Numbered from the stretch's first letter, positions 43,269-52,295 are shown. The stretch is DNA of 64,000 nucleotides from Burkholderiales bacterium (GCA_036262035.1 DATAJS010000013.1:248001-312000), one strand, 5' to 3'. Notes: a model not told the origin generated them from the letters alone. Made by a program: numbers and translations.

Positions 43269-44285
43269 ATGAGACTGTCCGTACTCGATCAATCCACCGC
43301 CTCCAAAGGCCGCAGCCCCGACGAGGCCATCCGCGAGACGCTGGCGCTGGCGCGCCACTGCGACGCGCTCGGCTACCACCGCTACTGGGTCTCCGAGCAC
43401 CACAACACCACTACGATCGTGGGCACCGCGCCCGAGATCCTGATGGCCGCCATCGGGGCGACGACGCAGCGCATCCGCATCGGCAGCGCCGGCGTCATGC
43501 TGCCGCATTACTCGGCGCTCAAGGTCGCCGAGCAGTTCAGGGTGCTCGAAGCGATCGCGCCCGGACGCATCGACCTCGGCGTCGGCCGCGCGCCCGGCTC
43601 GGACCAGCGCACCGCGCTCGCGCTGAACCCCGATCCGCATTCGCACGAAGCGTTTCCCCAGCAGGTGATCGATCTGATGGCATGGACTTCGGGCAAGCCG
43701 CTGCAGCAGGGTCATCCTTTCGGTTCGATCGTCGCGAACCCGCGCGGGCCGACCAGTCCGGAGCTGTGGATACTCGGCAGCTCCGATTACGGCGCCCAGC
43801 TCGCCGCGCACTTCGGGCTGCCGTACGCGTTCGCCTACTTCTTCACCGACGGCATCGGGTGCGAGCAGGCGCTCGATCTCTACCGCCGCGGCTATCGGCC
43901 CAGCGAGCGCTATCCGAGCCCGCAGGCGACGATCTGCGTCTGGGCGCTCGCCGCGGACACCGAAGAGGAAGCACGGCGGCTCGCCGCGAGCCGCGAGCAC
44001 GCGCGCGTGCTGCGCGACCTCGGGGTGCGCGACGCGCTGCTGCCGCCCGACGAGGCGGCGGCGTATCCCTACAACGCCGGACAGCTCGCGAAGATCGACT
44101 CGATGCGGCGCAAGGCGTTCGTCGGCACCAAGGAGCAGGTGCGCGAGAAGCTGACCGCGCTCGCGCAAAGCCTCGGCCTGGACGAGCTGGTGGTGGTCAC
44201 GTGGACGTACGATCCGGCGGCGCGGCACCGGTCGTACGAGTTGCTGGCCGAGGCGTTCGGGATCGGCGAGAAAACCGGGGTCTGA
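43269..44285 (+). CDS. Luciferase-like monooxygenase (LLM class)
   Basis: A 338-residue flavin-dependent TIM-barrel enzyme. The family pattern is clear: LSVLDQSTASKGRSPDEAIR, GYHRYWVSEHHN, RIRIGSAGVMLPHYSALKVAEQF and GRIDLGVGRAPGSD. Such proteins are often named MsnO8/YhbW-like and oxidise unknown substrates with reduced FMN. Its final codons GGG GTC TGA come from the repeat at 44277. Confidence 0.93.
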   Translation: MRLSVLDQSTASKGRSPDEAIRETLALARHCDALGYHRYWVSEHHNTTTIVGTAPEILMAAIGATTQRIRIGSAGVMLPHYSALKVAEQFRVLEAIAPGRIDLGVGRAPGSDQRTALALNPDPHSHEAFPQQVIDLMAWTSGKPLQQGHPFGSIVANPRGPTSPELWILGSSDYGAQLAAHFGLPYAFAYFFTDGIGCEQALDLYRRGYRPSERYPSPQATICVWALAADTEEEARRLAASREHARVLRDLGVRDALLPPDEAAAYPYNAGQLAKIDSMRRKAFVGTKEQVREKLTALAQSLGLDELVVVTWTYDPAARHRSYELLAEAFGIGEKTGV

Positions 44286-44306
44286 CCCCAGGCGGGGTCA
44301 GACCCC
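44277..44306. terminator. GGGGTCTGACCCC/GGGGTCAGACCCC inverted pair
   Basis: GGGGTCTGACCCC at 44277-44289 and GGGGTCAGACCCC at 44294-44306, separated by AGGC. Each unit is itself palindromic and the pair is an exact inverted repeat. The stops of both convergent neighbours are inside it. Acts plausibly as a bidirectional terminator. Confidence 0.75.
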
Positions 44307-45401
44307 GCGTTTGGCGGCAGCGGCCGCAAGCGCGGCGTCCCAGCGCTCGACGATGCGCTCGAGGCTGTAGCGCTCGGAGACTTCGGCGCCGTTGCGGCCG
44401 AGGTGCGCGCGCAGTTGTGGGTCCTCGATCAGACGGCGCATCGCATCCGCGAGCGCGGCCTCGTCGTCGACGGGCGTGAGCAGCCCGTCGTGGCCGTCGG
44501 TGACGATCTCCTGCGCGCCGACCGAGCGCGTGCTGATGACCGGCAGGCCGCACGCCATCGCTTCGAGCAGCGCATTGGGAAAACCTTCGTAGCGCGACGC
44601 CATCACGAAGAAGTCGGATGCGACCAGCAGCTCACCGGGCTCGGGCACGGTACCCACGAGGCGAACCCGGTCCGAGATGCCCAACTCGGCCGCAAGCGCG
44701 CTGAGCGCCTGTCGTTCCGGGCCTTCGCCGGCGATCGTCAGGGTCCACTGCGGATGCTCGCGTGAGACCGCGGCGAACGCGCGGAGCAGCACGTCGTGTC
44801 CTTTCTGCGGCGCGAGGCGGCCGACCGACACGATATGCTTCATCTCGTGCGGCAGCGCGAGCGCGTACCCGTTCATGGGACGCACCGGGTTCGGTATCGC
44901 CTCGATAACGCGGCGGCCGCGCATGATCCTGCGTCCCCAGGGCAACAGCGCTTTGGTCTGCACGACCAGCGCATCGGCCAGCGGATAGGTGAGCTTGCGT
45001 AGAGCGTTCCACGCGCGCCCGATCGGGCTCATGCGCGGATCGTTGCGCTCGCAGACGACGAGCGTGAGCTGCGCCCACAGGCTCGCGAGCAGCACCAGCA
45101 CGTTGGTGCATTCCTCGAAGCTCACGATGACGCTCGCGCCGGTGGCGAGCAGCGCACGCCGCAGCGCAAGCAGGCGAACGAGGTTCGCTCCGATCGCGCC
45201 GGGCAGGGAGCGTGAATCGCCCAGCACGCCCAGCGCGACGCGCTTCACCCGCGGGTGGAGCTCGAACCAGTCGCTGGCCGCGGTGTCGAGCGTGACGAGC
45301 GTCACCTGGTCGCCGCGGCGCGCCCAGTGATTCGCGAGCTGCGCCATGACGCGCTCGGCGCCGCCGCAGTCCATGGAGGAGATGACGAGTCCCAGCTTCA
45401 A
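44298..45401 (-). CDS. Family 4 glycosyltransferase
   Basis: A 367-residue GT-B enzyme read from TTG at 45401 (LKLGLVISSMDCGGAERVM). The N-terminal GGAERV loop and the C-terminal donor-site EGFPNALLEAMACGLPVIST with the EX7E-type spacing are typical of GT4 enzymes of polysaccharide or lipopolysaccharide synthesis. No signal peptide. It is divergent from a GNAT-type gene with which it may share a surface-glycan role. Its last residues (KRGV) are encoded by the repeat at 44294. Confidence 0.92.
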   Translation of the reverse strand: MKLGLVISSMDCGGAERVMAQLANHWARRGDQVTLVTLDTAASDWFELHPRVKRVALGVLGDSRSLPGAIGANLVRLLALRRALLATGASVIVSFEECTNVLVLLASLWAQLTLVVCERNDPRMSPIGRAWNALRKLTYPLADALVVQTKALLPWGRRIMRGRRVIEAIPNPVRPMNGYALALPHEMKHIVSVGRLAPQKGHDVLLRAFAAVSREHPQWTLTIAGEGPERQALSALAAELGISDRVRLVGTVPEPGELLVASDFFVMASRYEGFPNALLEAMACGLPVISTRSVGAQEIVTDGHDGLLTPVDDEAALADAMRRLIEDPQLRAHLGRNGAEVSERYSLERIVERWDAALAAAAAKRGV

Positions 45402-45442
45402 AAATCCACGCTCGCGTAGAGCGTGCTAAGCTCGCCGCGCAA

Positions 45443-46552
45443 ATGAGTTATCTCGACAGGATTTTACGTTCGGTCACGCCGTACGATGCCAGTGACAAAG
45501 TCCCTTTACGCGAGTTTCAGCGGGCGCAGTTCGGCCAGAACGCCCGACACGCCGACGACGCGTTCGAAGACTGGCTCTTCAGGCGCAACCCCAACGCCGA
45601 GGGACCGACACTCTGGATCTCGAAGCGCGACGGCGTGGTCGTCGGCCAGCAGGGGATACTTCCGGTCCGGCTGAAAGTCGACGACGCCGAGTACCGCGCG
45701 GCGTGGCTGATCGACCTCATGGTCCATCCCGACTGGCGGCTCAAAGGCATCGCTCCCGCGCTCCTCCAGACCTCGGCCGCGAGCACCGACATCATGCTGG
45801 GCCTCGGCGTCGAGGACGAAGCATACAAGACCCTGAACCGGCGCGGCTGGACCGAGATCACGCGCATGTCGTATTTCGTGCGGCCGCTCGTCCCCAAAGC
45901 CTGCGGCGCCGGGCTCAATGCGCCGAAGCTCCTCACGCAGCTCGCGCCGGAGGTGTTGTTCCGTGGAAGCGCGGCACTGGCGGGATCGGTCATGCGCATC
46001 GCCAGCGGCGCCGAGCTCGAGCCCGTCGCCGCGTTCGACGAGCGCGCCGATGCGATCTGGGCGCTCGCCAGCCGCGATTATCCGATCGTCGCCAGGCGCG
46101 ATCTGACCTGGCTCGGGTGGCGCTTCGACGACGCGCCGCAGCGCGGGCTGTACAGCCGCTATTACCTCAGGCGCAAAGGCGCCGTGGTCGGCTATGCGGT
46201 CACGAGGCTCAAGAACTGGAACGGCTACACCGCGGCGAACGTCGTCGACTACTTCGCCCCGCGCGAATCGCTCGCACCGCTGCTCGCACTGATCTTCCGC
46301 GAGCTCAACCGCCAGGGCGCGGTCGCGGTGTTCGTCGACCAGGTCCACAGCGGCACCGAGACCACGCTCAAAGCGCTCGGCTGCCTGCGCGTGAGAGCCT
46401 CATGGCGCTTCATGTACGACGTCGCGGATCGCGGCTCGGCGCGAGCCGCGCGGCTGGCCGACGTAGCGAGCTGGCACGTGACGCCGGCCGATTCGGATTA
46501 CGAGCACATCGTCATCACGGCCGAGGAAGAGGAGCACGGGGCGCCGGCCTAG
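45443..46552 (+). CDS. GNAT-type acetyltransferase domain protein
   Basis: A 369-residue protein. The first half has GNAT-like segments: PTLWISKRDGVVVGQQGILP, then IDLMVHPDWRLKGIAPALLQ, matching the acetyl-CoA pyrophosphate loop (R/Q-x-x-G-x-A). The second half (YYLRRKGAVVGYAVTRLK, APLLALIFRELNRQGAVAVFV) looks like a second, GNAT-related or FemAB-like module. Proteins of this layout occur in exopolysaccharide clusters, which would suit the adjacent glycosyltransferase. Substrate unknown. Confidence 0.8.
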   Translation: MSYLDRILRSVTPYDASDKVPLREFQRAQFGQNARHADDAFEDWLFRRNPNAEGPTLWISKRDGVVVGQQGILPVRLKVDDAEYRAAWLIDLMVHPDWRLKGIAPALLQTSAASTDIMLGLGVEDEAYKTLNRRGWTEITRMSYFVRPLVPKACGAGLNAPKLLTQLAPEVLFRGSAALAGSVMRIASGAELEPVAAFDERADAIWALASRDYPIVARRDLTWLGWRFDDAPQRGLYSRYYLRRKGAVVGYAVTRLKNWNGYTAANVVDYFAPRESLAPLLALIFRELNRQGAVAVFVDQVHSGTETTLKALGCLRVRASWRFMYDVADRGSARAARLADVASWHVTPADSDYEHIVITAEEEEHGAPA

Positions 46553-46809
46553 CCTCCGGGAGCCGGCATCGTCCCTCCCTGATTCAGCGCTTTCTGCCAG
46601 CGCGCCGGCCGGTTGTCGATGACGATCTGCTGGCCCCACGATTCGGAGATCTTCGCTGCGACGAGGCGCGCGACGACGTCCGACGGACCGCCGGCGGTGT
46701 TCGACACGATGAGCCGCACCGGCCGTGCCGGATACGGCTGCGCTTCCCGTTGCGCCGCATCGGCGATGCCTGCAAGCGCGAAACACGTGATGAAGACGGC
46801 AAGCCACAT
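46549..46809 (-). pseudogene. Bug/TctC receptor with large internal deletion
   Basis: An 86-codon ORF. The first about 68 residues are a normal signal peptide and lobe start (AGIADAAQREAQPYPARPVR, NTAGGPSDVVARLVA, QQIVIDNRPA). It then jumps to RWQKALNQGGTMPAPGG, which looks like a receptor C-terminal helix (normally ERWxKVVKxAxIK). Roughly 230 codons of the middle are missing while the frame stays open. It cannot bind ligand. Head to head with the intact receptor at 46882, 72 bases apart. Confidence 0.8.
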
Positions 46810-46881
46810 CGGCCCTCCCCGGCATTGCTATGATGACAGTCCCGGAGCATAGCGTGGCCGGACCAATCATGAGGTCAAGCG

Positions 46882-47874
46882 ATGAGATTCGAGGCGGTTG
46901 TGGTCGTCGGTCTATGTGGAGCAGCCGCCTGCCCGGCGCAGGCGGCGCAGGCGGCGCAGGCGGCGCAGGATGGCGCGGCAGGTTATCCCTCGCGGCCGAT
47001 CAGGCTGGTGGTGCCGGTGCCGCCGGGCGGGAGCAGCGACGGGCTGGCAAGGATTGCGGCGCTGAAGCTCACCGATGTGTGGGGCCAGCAGGTGATCGTC
47101 GACAACCGCGCGGGCGCGGCGGAGATCATCGGCACCGACATCGTCGCGAAAGCGAATCCCGACGGCTACACCCTGGTGCTCGTCTCGCTGCGCTATTCGG
47201 TGAACCCGAGCCTCCTGAAGCTCCCGTACGATCCGGTGAAGGACTTCGACCCCGTGATGATGACCGCGGCGGTCGGCAACGTGCTCGTCGTCAACGTCAA
47301 GACGCCGATCAAGTCGGTGAAGGAGCTGATCGCGCTCGCCAGGCAGAAGCCGGACGAGCTCACCTTCGCGTCGTCGGGGCTCGGCGGCGCGCCGCATCTC
47401 ATCGGAGAATTTTTCGCGTTGCAGACCGGGACCAGGTTGCGCCACATCGCGTACAAGGGCGGCGGTCCGGCGATCGCCGATCTCGTCGGCGGCAACGTGT
47501 TCATGAGCTTCGCGTCGATGACCTCATCGTTGCCGTTCATCAAGTCGCAGCGCCTGCGGCCGCTCGCGGTGTCGTCGAAAGATCGCTCGCGCGAGCTGCC
47601 CGACGTGCCGACGATGATCGAGGCGGGCGTGCCGGGTCTGGAAGTGCGCGACTGGCAGGGCCTCCTCGGGCCGCGCGGAATGCCGAAGCCGGTGATCGAC
47701 AAGCTCAACGCCGAGCTCGCGCGCGTCCTGCGGGCTCCCGACAACCAGGAGCGGCTCGCGGCGATGGGGCTCGAGGTCATCGCGAGCTCACCGGAGGAAT
47801 TCCGCAAATCGATCGCCTCCGAGATCGCGCGCTGGGCGAAAGTCGTCAAGGCCGCGAACATCAAGAGCGAGTAG
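46882..47874 (+). CDS. Bug/TctC receptor with AQA-repeat leader end
   Basis: A 330-residue receptor. The leader MRFEAVVVVGLCGAAACPAQ runs into an AQAAQAAQAAQD stretch made by about four 9-bp GGCGCAGGC repeats (46934-46968), so the cleavage site is duplicated several times. Mature motifs: PVPPGGSSDGLARIAALK, VIVDNRAGAAEIIG, NPDGYTLVLVSLR, LPDVPTMIEAGVPG, last helix KAANIKSE. Confidence 0.95.
   Translation: MRFEAVVVVGLCGAAACPAQAAQAAQAAQDGAAGYPSRPIRLVVPVPPGGSSDGLARIAALKLTDVWGQQVIVDNRAGAAEIIGTDIVAKANPDGYTLVLVSLRYSVNPSLLKLPYDPVKDFDPVMMTAAVGNVLVVNVKTPIKSVKELIALARQKPDELTFASSGLGGAPHLIGEFFALQTGTRLRHIAYKGGGPAIADLVGGNVFMSFASMTSSLPFIKSQRLRPLAVSSKDRSRELPDVPTMIEAGVPGLEVRDWQGLLGPRGMPKPVIDKLNAELARVLRAPDNQERLAAMGLEVIASSPEEFRKSIASEIARWAKVVKAANIKSE
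46934..46968. repeat. 9-bp tandem repeat (GGCGCAGGC)
   Basis: About four copies inside the signal-peptide region of the receptor at 46882, encoding AQA units. Length polymorphism between strains is expected. Confidence 0.85.
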
Positions 47875-47883
47875 ATACCGCGC

Positions 47884-47979
47884 CGTCGTCCTGGCGAAAG
47901 CCAGGATCCATTTTGACCTTTTTAAGACGTCAAAATGGATTCCGGATCACATCGGCCTAGCGGGCGCTCCGGAATGACG
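47884..47979. repeat. Paired REP-like repeats
   Basis: GTCGTCCTGGCGAAAGCCAGGATCCATTTT and TCAAAATGGATTCCGGATC...CTCCGGAATGACG meet around ACCTTTTTAAGACG. Between convergent receptor and DadA-like genes, so likely to act as a terminator for both. Confidence 0.85.
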
Positions 47980-47984
47980 AAGCC

Positions 47985-49226
47985 CTAGAAGCGGTCGGGG
48001 GAGAAAGGCGACGGGTCGACGAACGGCGTCTCGCCGGTCGCCATCTCCGCCACGAGCCTGCCCGTCACCGGTCCCAGCGTGAGCCCGTGGTGCGCGTGGC
48101 CGAACGAAAACCACAGGTTGTTGTGCCGCGGCGCGCGGCCGATGATCGGCAGCATGTCGGGCGTGCAAGGGCGCGCGCCCATCCAGGCTTCGGTATCGAG
48201 GCGTTCCGCGAGCGGAAAAAGGTCGCGCGCGATCGGCTCGGCGCGGCCGAGCTGCACCGGCGTCTTGAGCGCGTCGCGCCGCGCGAACTCCGCACCCGTC
48301 GTCAATCGTATCCCCCGCCGCATCGGTGCGAGGAAGTAACCGCGCTCGAAATCGAGCACCGGATGGTTGAGCCGCGCCTCGCCGGCCGCGCGATAGTGCA
48401 TGTGATAGCCGCGCTTCACCGCGAGCGGAAAGTCGTAGCCGAGCGCGCGCGTGATCACATCCGCCCACGGCCCGAGCGCGATGACCGCGGCGTCCGCCGC
48501 GAGCGGCCCCTGGGCGGTACGCATGCGCCAACCCGTGCCGTCGGGCTCCAGACTTTGCGCATTCCCCTGCAGGAAGCGCCCGCCGAGCTTCTCGAACAGA
48601 CCGAGGTAGATGAGCGCGAGCCCCTGCGGGTCGTCGACGCTCGTCGGCTCGGTGTAGTGGATCGCGCCCGCGAGGCACGGCACGAGGTGCGGCTCGATCT
48701 CCAGAAGCTGGCTGCGGTCGAGCTTCGCGTACTTCACGCCGAACTCGGGCAGCGTCGCGTCGGCTTCCGCGTAGCGCTTGTCGCGCTCGCGCTCGGTCCG
48801 GAAGAGCTTCATCCAGCCGGTGCGTTTGAAGAAATCCTGCGCGCCCGCTTCGGCCGCGAGCGCGTCGTGCTCTTCGACGCAGTGCTCGATCAGCTTCGCG
48901 TACTTCTGCGCGACTTCGTGGTGCCGCGCCGGACGCGAGTGCATCCAGTAGCGCGCCAGGAAAGGCGCGAGCCCCGGCAGCGCCGACGCGTGGTAATAGG
49001 CGTCGATGGTGCGGTTGAACCCGTAGCGCACCAGCGCGCTGAAGTCGTGCGGGAAGCCGTACGGATAGACGCCTTCCTTCTGGATCAGCCCGGCGTTGCC
49101 GAACGAGGTCTCCTCGGCGGCGCCGCGGCGGTCGACCAACGCCACCGACCGCCCCCGTTTCTGCAGGTGCAGGGCGACCGAGATCCCGACGATTCCCGCT
49201 CCCAGCACGACGATGTCACTGCGCAT
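47985..49226 (-). CDS. FAD-dependent D-amino-acid dehydrogenase-like oxidoreductase (second copy)
   Basis: A 413-residue DAO-family flavoprotein: VVLGAGIVGISVALHLQKRG at the start and FGHAHHGLTLGPVTGRLVAEM at the end. The opening GNAGLIQKEGVYPYGFP and the shared SPFSPDRF C-terminus link it to the copy at 28094, but the two differ widely in the substrate region. It is read from ATG at 49226 and has no operon partner. Confidence 0.9.
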   Translation of the reverse strand: MRSDIVVLGAGIVGISVALHLQKRGRSVALVDRRGAAEETSFGNAGLIQKEGVYPYGFPHDFSALVRYGFNRTIDAYYHASALPGLAPFLARYWMHSRPARHHEVAQKYAKLIEHCVEEHDALAAEAGAQDFFKRTGWMKLFRTERERDKRYAEADATLPEFGVKYAKLDRSQLLEIEPHLVPCLAGAIHYTEPTSVDDPQGLALIYLGLFEKLGGRFLQGNAQSLEPDGTGWRMRTAQGPLAADAAVIALGPWADVITRALGYDFPLAVKRGYHMHYRAAGEARLNHPVLDFERGYFLAPMRRGIRLTTGAEFARRDALKTPVQLGRAEPIARDLFPLAERLDTEAWMGARPCTPDMLPIIGRAPRHNNLWFSFGHAHHGLTLGPVTGRLVAEMATGETPFVDPSPFSPDRF

Positions 49227-49290
49227 TGCTATCCCTTACCTAAAACGAAATACCCGCCCCGTTGACCGTGTATACGCGTTGCGGGACCCT

Positions 49291-49318
49291 TTGCGGTGCG
49301 TCACCACGCACCCTGCGT
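49291..49318. repeat. GCGGTGCG...CGCACCCTGCG repeat
   Basis: TGCGGTGCGTCACCACGCACCC, one copy of the dispersed family, 26 bases before the SMP-30-like start. Gap 49227-49343 holds nothing else recognisable. Confidence 0.65.
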
Positions 49319-49343
49319 TCCCACGACCCGCACGGAGGAGACG

Positions 49344-50414
49344 ATGAGAACATGGCTGACAAGCTGCACGTTTGCATTGTTCACCGCAATCGCCGCCGTT
49401 CCTGCCTTTGCCGACGATGACTTCAACCGCCGCGAAGCCGTCCAGAAGTTCGGCACGCTGCCCGACGGCGTGCGCTTTCCCGAAGGCATCACGGCCAACC
49501 CGGCCAACGGCGATATCGTCGTCGGCACGCTCGACTTCGGCCCCAATCGCAACAAGCTCGTGCGCTTCGACCGTCACGGCAAGGTGCAGGCGGTGCGCGA
49601 TTTCGGCTCGACGCCGCTGCTCGGCCTCGCCTTCCGCTCGGGCAAGGTGTACATCGCCAACCTCGGCGCGGGCAAGGTCCAGCGTATCGCGGCGAATTTC
49701 AACGCGGGAACGCCGATCGAGGACGTCGCGGCGCTGCCCTCGATAGGCGCGCCGCTCGCGCGGCTCGAAGGCAATCCCGACGGCTCGTCCGACTCGATCG
49801 TCTTCGGCTCGAACGGCGCCGCCGCGCCCAACGGCCTCGCCTTCGACAGCGCGGGCAACCTCTGGGTTTCCGATTCGTTCCAGGGCGCGTTGTTCCGAAT
49901 CAACAACGCCGCGACGTGCGCGCCGTCGTGCACCGCGACGCCGATCAGCCACGATCCGCTGCTCGCAACCGCGGGCTTCCCGCCGTTCGGCGCGAACGGC
50001 CTCGCGTTCAACGCCGACGAGACGCTGCTCTTCGTCGCGAACACCGGCGACGACCGCGTGCTCAAGTTCAGCATGGCCTCGCACGCGCTCACCGTGTTCG
50101 CCGAAGGCATCAACGGCGCGGACGGCCTGGTGATGGACAAGCAGGGACGCCTCTGGGTCGCGGCCAATCAGAACGACGAGATCGTCGCGCTCGACGCGAA
50201 CGGACGCCCTACGCTGCGCGTCGGCGAGTTCGAAGGCATCCGCCGCGACGGCACGCCCGACGGTCTGCTCTTCCCCGCGAGCATGGTCATCCTCGGCGAC
50301 GAAATGTTCGTCACCAATCTCGCGCTGCCGCTCACGAGCGCCGTGGGCGACGAGCCCGAGGAGGATGTGACGCGGTGGAATGTGGTTCGAATCAAGCTGC
50401 CGAAACACCACTAG
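49344..50414 (+). CDS. Exported SMP-30/NHL-type beta-propeller protein
   Basis: A 356-residue periplasmic protein. Signal peptide MRTWLTSCTFALFTAIAAVPAFA then a six-blade propeller with repeated G(L/I)AFxxxGxLWVSD-type units (PNGLAFDSAGNLWVSDS, ANGLAFNADETLLFVANTGD, ADGLVMDKQGRLWVAAN). SMP-30/gluconolactonase/LRE proteins hydrolyse lactones in a calcium-dependent way; the catalytic Glu and Asp set could not be assigned with certainty. The ATG at 49344 follows GGAGGAG. Confidence 0.88.
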   Translation: MRTWLTSCTFALFTAIAAVPAFADDDFNRREAVQKFGTLPDGVRFPEGITANPANGDIVVGTLDFGPNRNKLVRFDRHGKVQAVRDFGSTPLLGLAFRSGKVYIANLGAGKVQRIAANFNAGTPIEDVAALPSIGAPLARLEGNPDGSSDSIVFGSNGAAAPNGLAFDSAGNLWVSDSFQGALFRINNAATCAPSCTATPISHDPLLATAGFPPFGANGLAFNADETLLFVANTGDDRVLKFSMASHALTVFAEGINGADGLVMDKQGRLWVAANQNDEIVALDANGRPTLRVGEFEGIRRDGTPDGLLFPASMVILGDEMFVTNLALPLTSAVGDEPEEDVTRWNVVRIKLPKHH

Positions 50415-50439
50415 CCGTTCGCAACGGATTGCTTCGTCC

Positions 50440-50525
50440 CCCGGATGCTGTTCCGGGGCTTCGGCCTGGCGCTCCTCGCAATGACCGTCATCGCGAGGAG
50501 CGCGTCAGCGCGACGTGGCGATCCC
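50440..50525. repeat. CGTCATTGCGAGGAGCG-type inverted repeat
   Basis: ACCGTCATCGCGAGGAGCG...GCGACGTGGCGATCCC at 50480-50525 and an inverted partner (TTCGGCCTGGCGCTCCTCGCAATGA) to its left. This is another interspersed element, between the convergent SMP-30-like and CMD-family genes. Confidence 0.7.
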
Positions 50526-50541
50526 GTGGCGCACGGGGCTT

Positions 50542-51111
50542 TTATCCCTCGACCTTCTTGTAGCCCCGCACGTCCGCGAACGGCGGCGGCACGTCCTGAA
50601 GATCGACCTCCGCGCTGTTCAGGCAGATCGACAGCATCGAGAAGTAGCCGACCGCGCCGATCAGGTCGGTCACGCCTTTCAGGCCGAACATGTCGCGCGC
50701 CTCCTTGAACGTCTTGTCGCTGACGAAGTGCCTGGTCAGCGCTTCCATCGAGAAGTCGTAGAAGACGCGCTCGTCCTCGTTGGTGAAGCTCGGGCGCTTG
50801 CCCGCCGCGAGGTCCTTGATCACCTGTTCGGGAACGCCGGCCGCAATCGCCTTGTCGACGTGCGCGTTCCACGCGAACTGCGCATCCCAGTAGCGCGACA
50901 TCACGCAGATGCCGAACTCGCGCAGCTTGACCGGAAGCGCGCAGTCGAAACGGAAGTAGTTGCTGACGTCGGACACCTTGTCCATGAGATCCGGATCGTG
51001 CATCCACACGGTGTACGGGCCGCGCACGGTCTCGCGGCGCTTCGAATGGCGATCCCACGATTCCTTCTGGCGCGGGTTCAGCTCTTCGTATTTCAGGGTG
51101 GGCAGTCGCAT
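50542..51111 (-). CDS. Carboxymuconolactone decarboxylase family protein (AhpD-like fold)
   Basis: A 189-residue all-helical protein: REFGICVMSRYWDAQFAWNAHVDKAIAAGV is the core CMD helix pair. AhpD-type peroxidases have CxxC and a His here, but this protein has no CxxC, so it is closer to the decarboxylase/hydrolase branch. The open frame reaches 51156; the ATG at 51111 starts at MRLPTLKYEELN and was preferred. Function not known; usually found near carboxylic-acid catabolic genes. Confidence 0.88.
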   Translation of the reverse strand: MRLPTLKYEELNPRQKESWDRHSKRRETVRGPYTVWMHDPDLMDKVSDVSNYFRFDCALPVKLREFGICVMSRYWDAQFAWNAHVDKAIAAGVPEQVIKDLAAGKRPSFTNEDERVFYDFSMEALTRHFVSDKTFKEARDMFGLKGVTDLIGAVGYFSMLSICLNSAEVDLQDVPPPFADVRGYKKVEG

Positions 51112-51198
51112 GGCCTTCCTCTTTCTTCGTTGAAATGAGCCGAAGCAAGTTACCATGAGGCGTAACGCTTCTACATCTCGAAAAAACAGGAGGAGGCA

Positions 51199-52161
51199 TT
51201 GGTCTCAGCAATGTTGCGCCCGCTGGTGCTGCTCGCCGCGGCGCTGGCACTACCCGCTCAATCGCAGGAATTCCCGACCAAGCCGGTCCGCATCGTCTCG
51301 CCGTTCGCGCCCGGCGGCGCGACCGACACGCTGGGACGCGCGCTCGCGCCGCAGCTCGGCAAGTCGCTCGGCCAGAACGTGATCGTGGAGAACCGTCCCG
51401 GCGCGAGCACGGTGATCGGCACCGAAGCGACGTTCCGCGCGCCCGCCGACGGCCACACGATCCTGGTCATCTCGCCGAGCTTCACGACCAACCCCTTCGT
51501 GCGCAAGCTTCCTTACGATTCGGTGAAGGACTTCACCGGCGTCACCAAGCTCGCAGGAACCGCGATGCTGATCGCCGCGCATCCTTCGGTGCCCGCGAAA
51601 AACATCAAGGAGCTCGTCGCGCTCGCACGCGCGAAGCCGGGGATGCTCACCTACGCGACGGCGAGCGTGCTCGGCAGCCAGCGCATGGCGGGCGAGCTCT
51701 TCAAGAACGCCGCCAAGGTAGACATCACTCACGTGCCGTACAACGGCGGCGCGCCGGCCACGCTCGCGGCGGTCGGGGGCCACGTGACGCTGCTGGTCTC
51801 GAACGTGATCGAGATCGCACCCAACGTCAAAGCCGGAAGGCTGCGCGCGCTGGGCGTGACGACGATCAAGCGCTCCGACCTGCTCCCCGACGTGCCGACG
51901 ATCGCCGAGCAGGGCTATCCGGGATTCGACGCGGGCAACTGGTTCGGCATGGTCGTGCGCTCGACCACCCCCAAGGCGATCGTCGACCGGCTCAATGCCG
52001 AGATCGTGCGCGCCGTCGACGTTGCCGAAGTGCGCGACCCGCTCGTCAGCCACGGCCTCACGCCCTCGCCCATGAAGCCCGAGGCGTTCACCGCCTTCGT
52101 CCGCAGCGAGATGGAGCGGAACGGGAAGATACTGAAGGCGCTGAATCTCAAAGTGGAGTAG
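51199..52161 (+). CDS. Bug/TctC family periplasmic solute receptor
   Basis: A 320-residue receptor. A TTG start at 51199 is 5 bases from AGGAGG; an ATG at 51211 is the alternative and would still give a leader (LRPLVLLAAALALPAQSQ). Mature motifs: PFAPGGATDTLGRALAPQ, VIVENRPGASTVIG, PADGHTILVISP, LPDVPTIAEQGYPGFD. The Asn-Arg pair is preceded by Glu rather than Asp (VENR). Confidence 0.93.
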   Translation: MVSAMLRPLVLLAAALALPAQSQEFPTKPVRIVSPFAPGGATDTLGRALAPQLGKSLGQNVIVENRPGASTVIGTEATFRAPADGHTILVISPSFTTNPFVRKLPYDSVKDFTGVTKLAGTAMLIAAHPSVPAKNIKELVALARAKPGMLTYATASVLGSQRMAGELFKNAAKVDITHVPYNGGAPATLAAVGGHVTLLVSNVIEIAPNVKAGRLRALGVTTIKRSDLLPDVPTIAEQGYPGFDAGNWFGMVVRSTTPKAIVDRLNAEIVRAVDVAEVRDPLVSHGLTPSPMKPEAFTAFVRSEMERNGKILKALNLKVE

Positions 52162-52164
52162 AGC

Positions 52165-52290
52165 CGTCGTCCTGGCGTACGCCAGGACCCATTTTGAATT
52201 TGAGAGTCAAAATGGATTCCCGATCGTTTCCGCTGCCGCGGGTCGGGAATGACGTTGACTCGTCATCCCCGCGAAGGCGGGGATCCATTT
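52165..52290. repeat. Triple REP-like repeat cluster
   Basis: GTCGTCCTGGCGTACGCCAGGACCC, then CAAAATGGATTCCCGATC...GTCGGGAATGACG, then GTCATCCCCGCGAAGGCGGGGATCC. Sits between the convergent receptor and DUF1080 genes. Confidence 0.85.
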
Positions 52291-52295
52291 GGCGT

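Noticed and set aside
50386-50410. GGTTCGAATC as a tRNA T-arm
   Set aside because: It is inside the SMP-30-like coding sequence (encoding WNVVRIK) and no cloverleaf can be formed around it.
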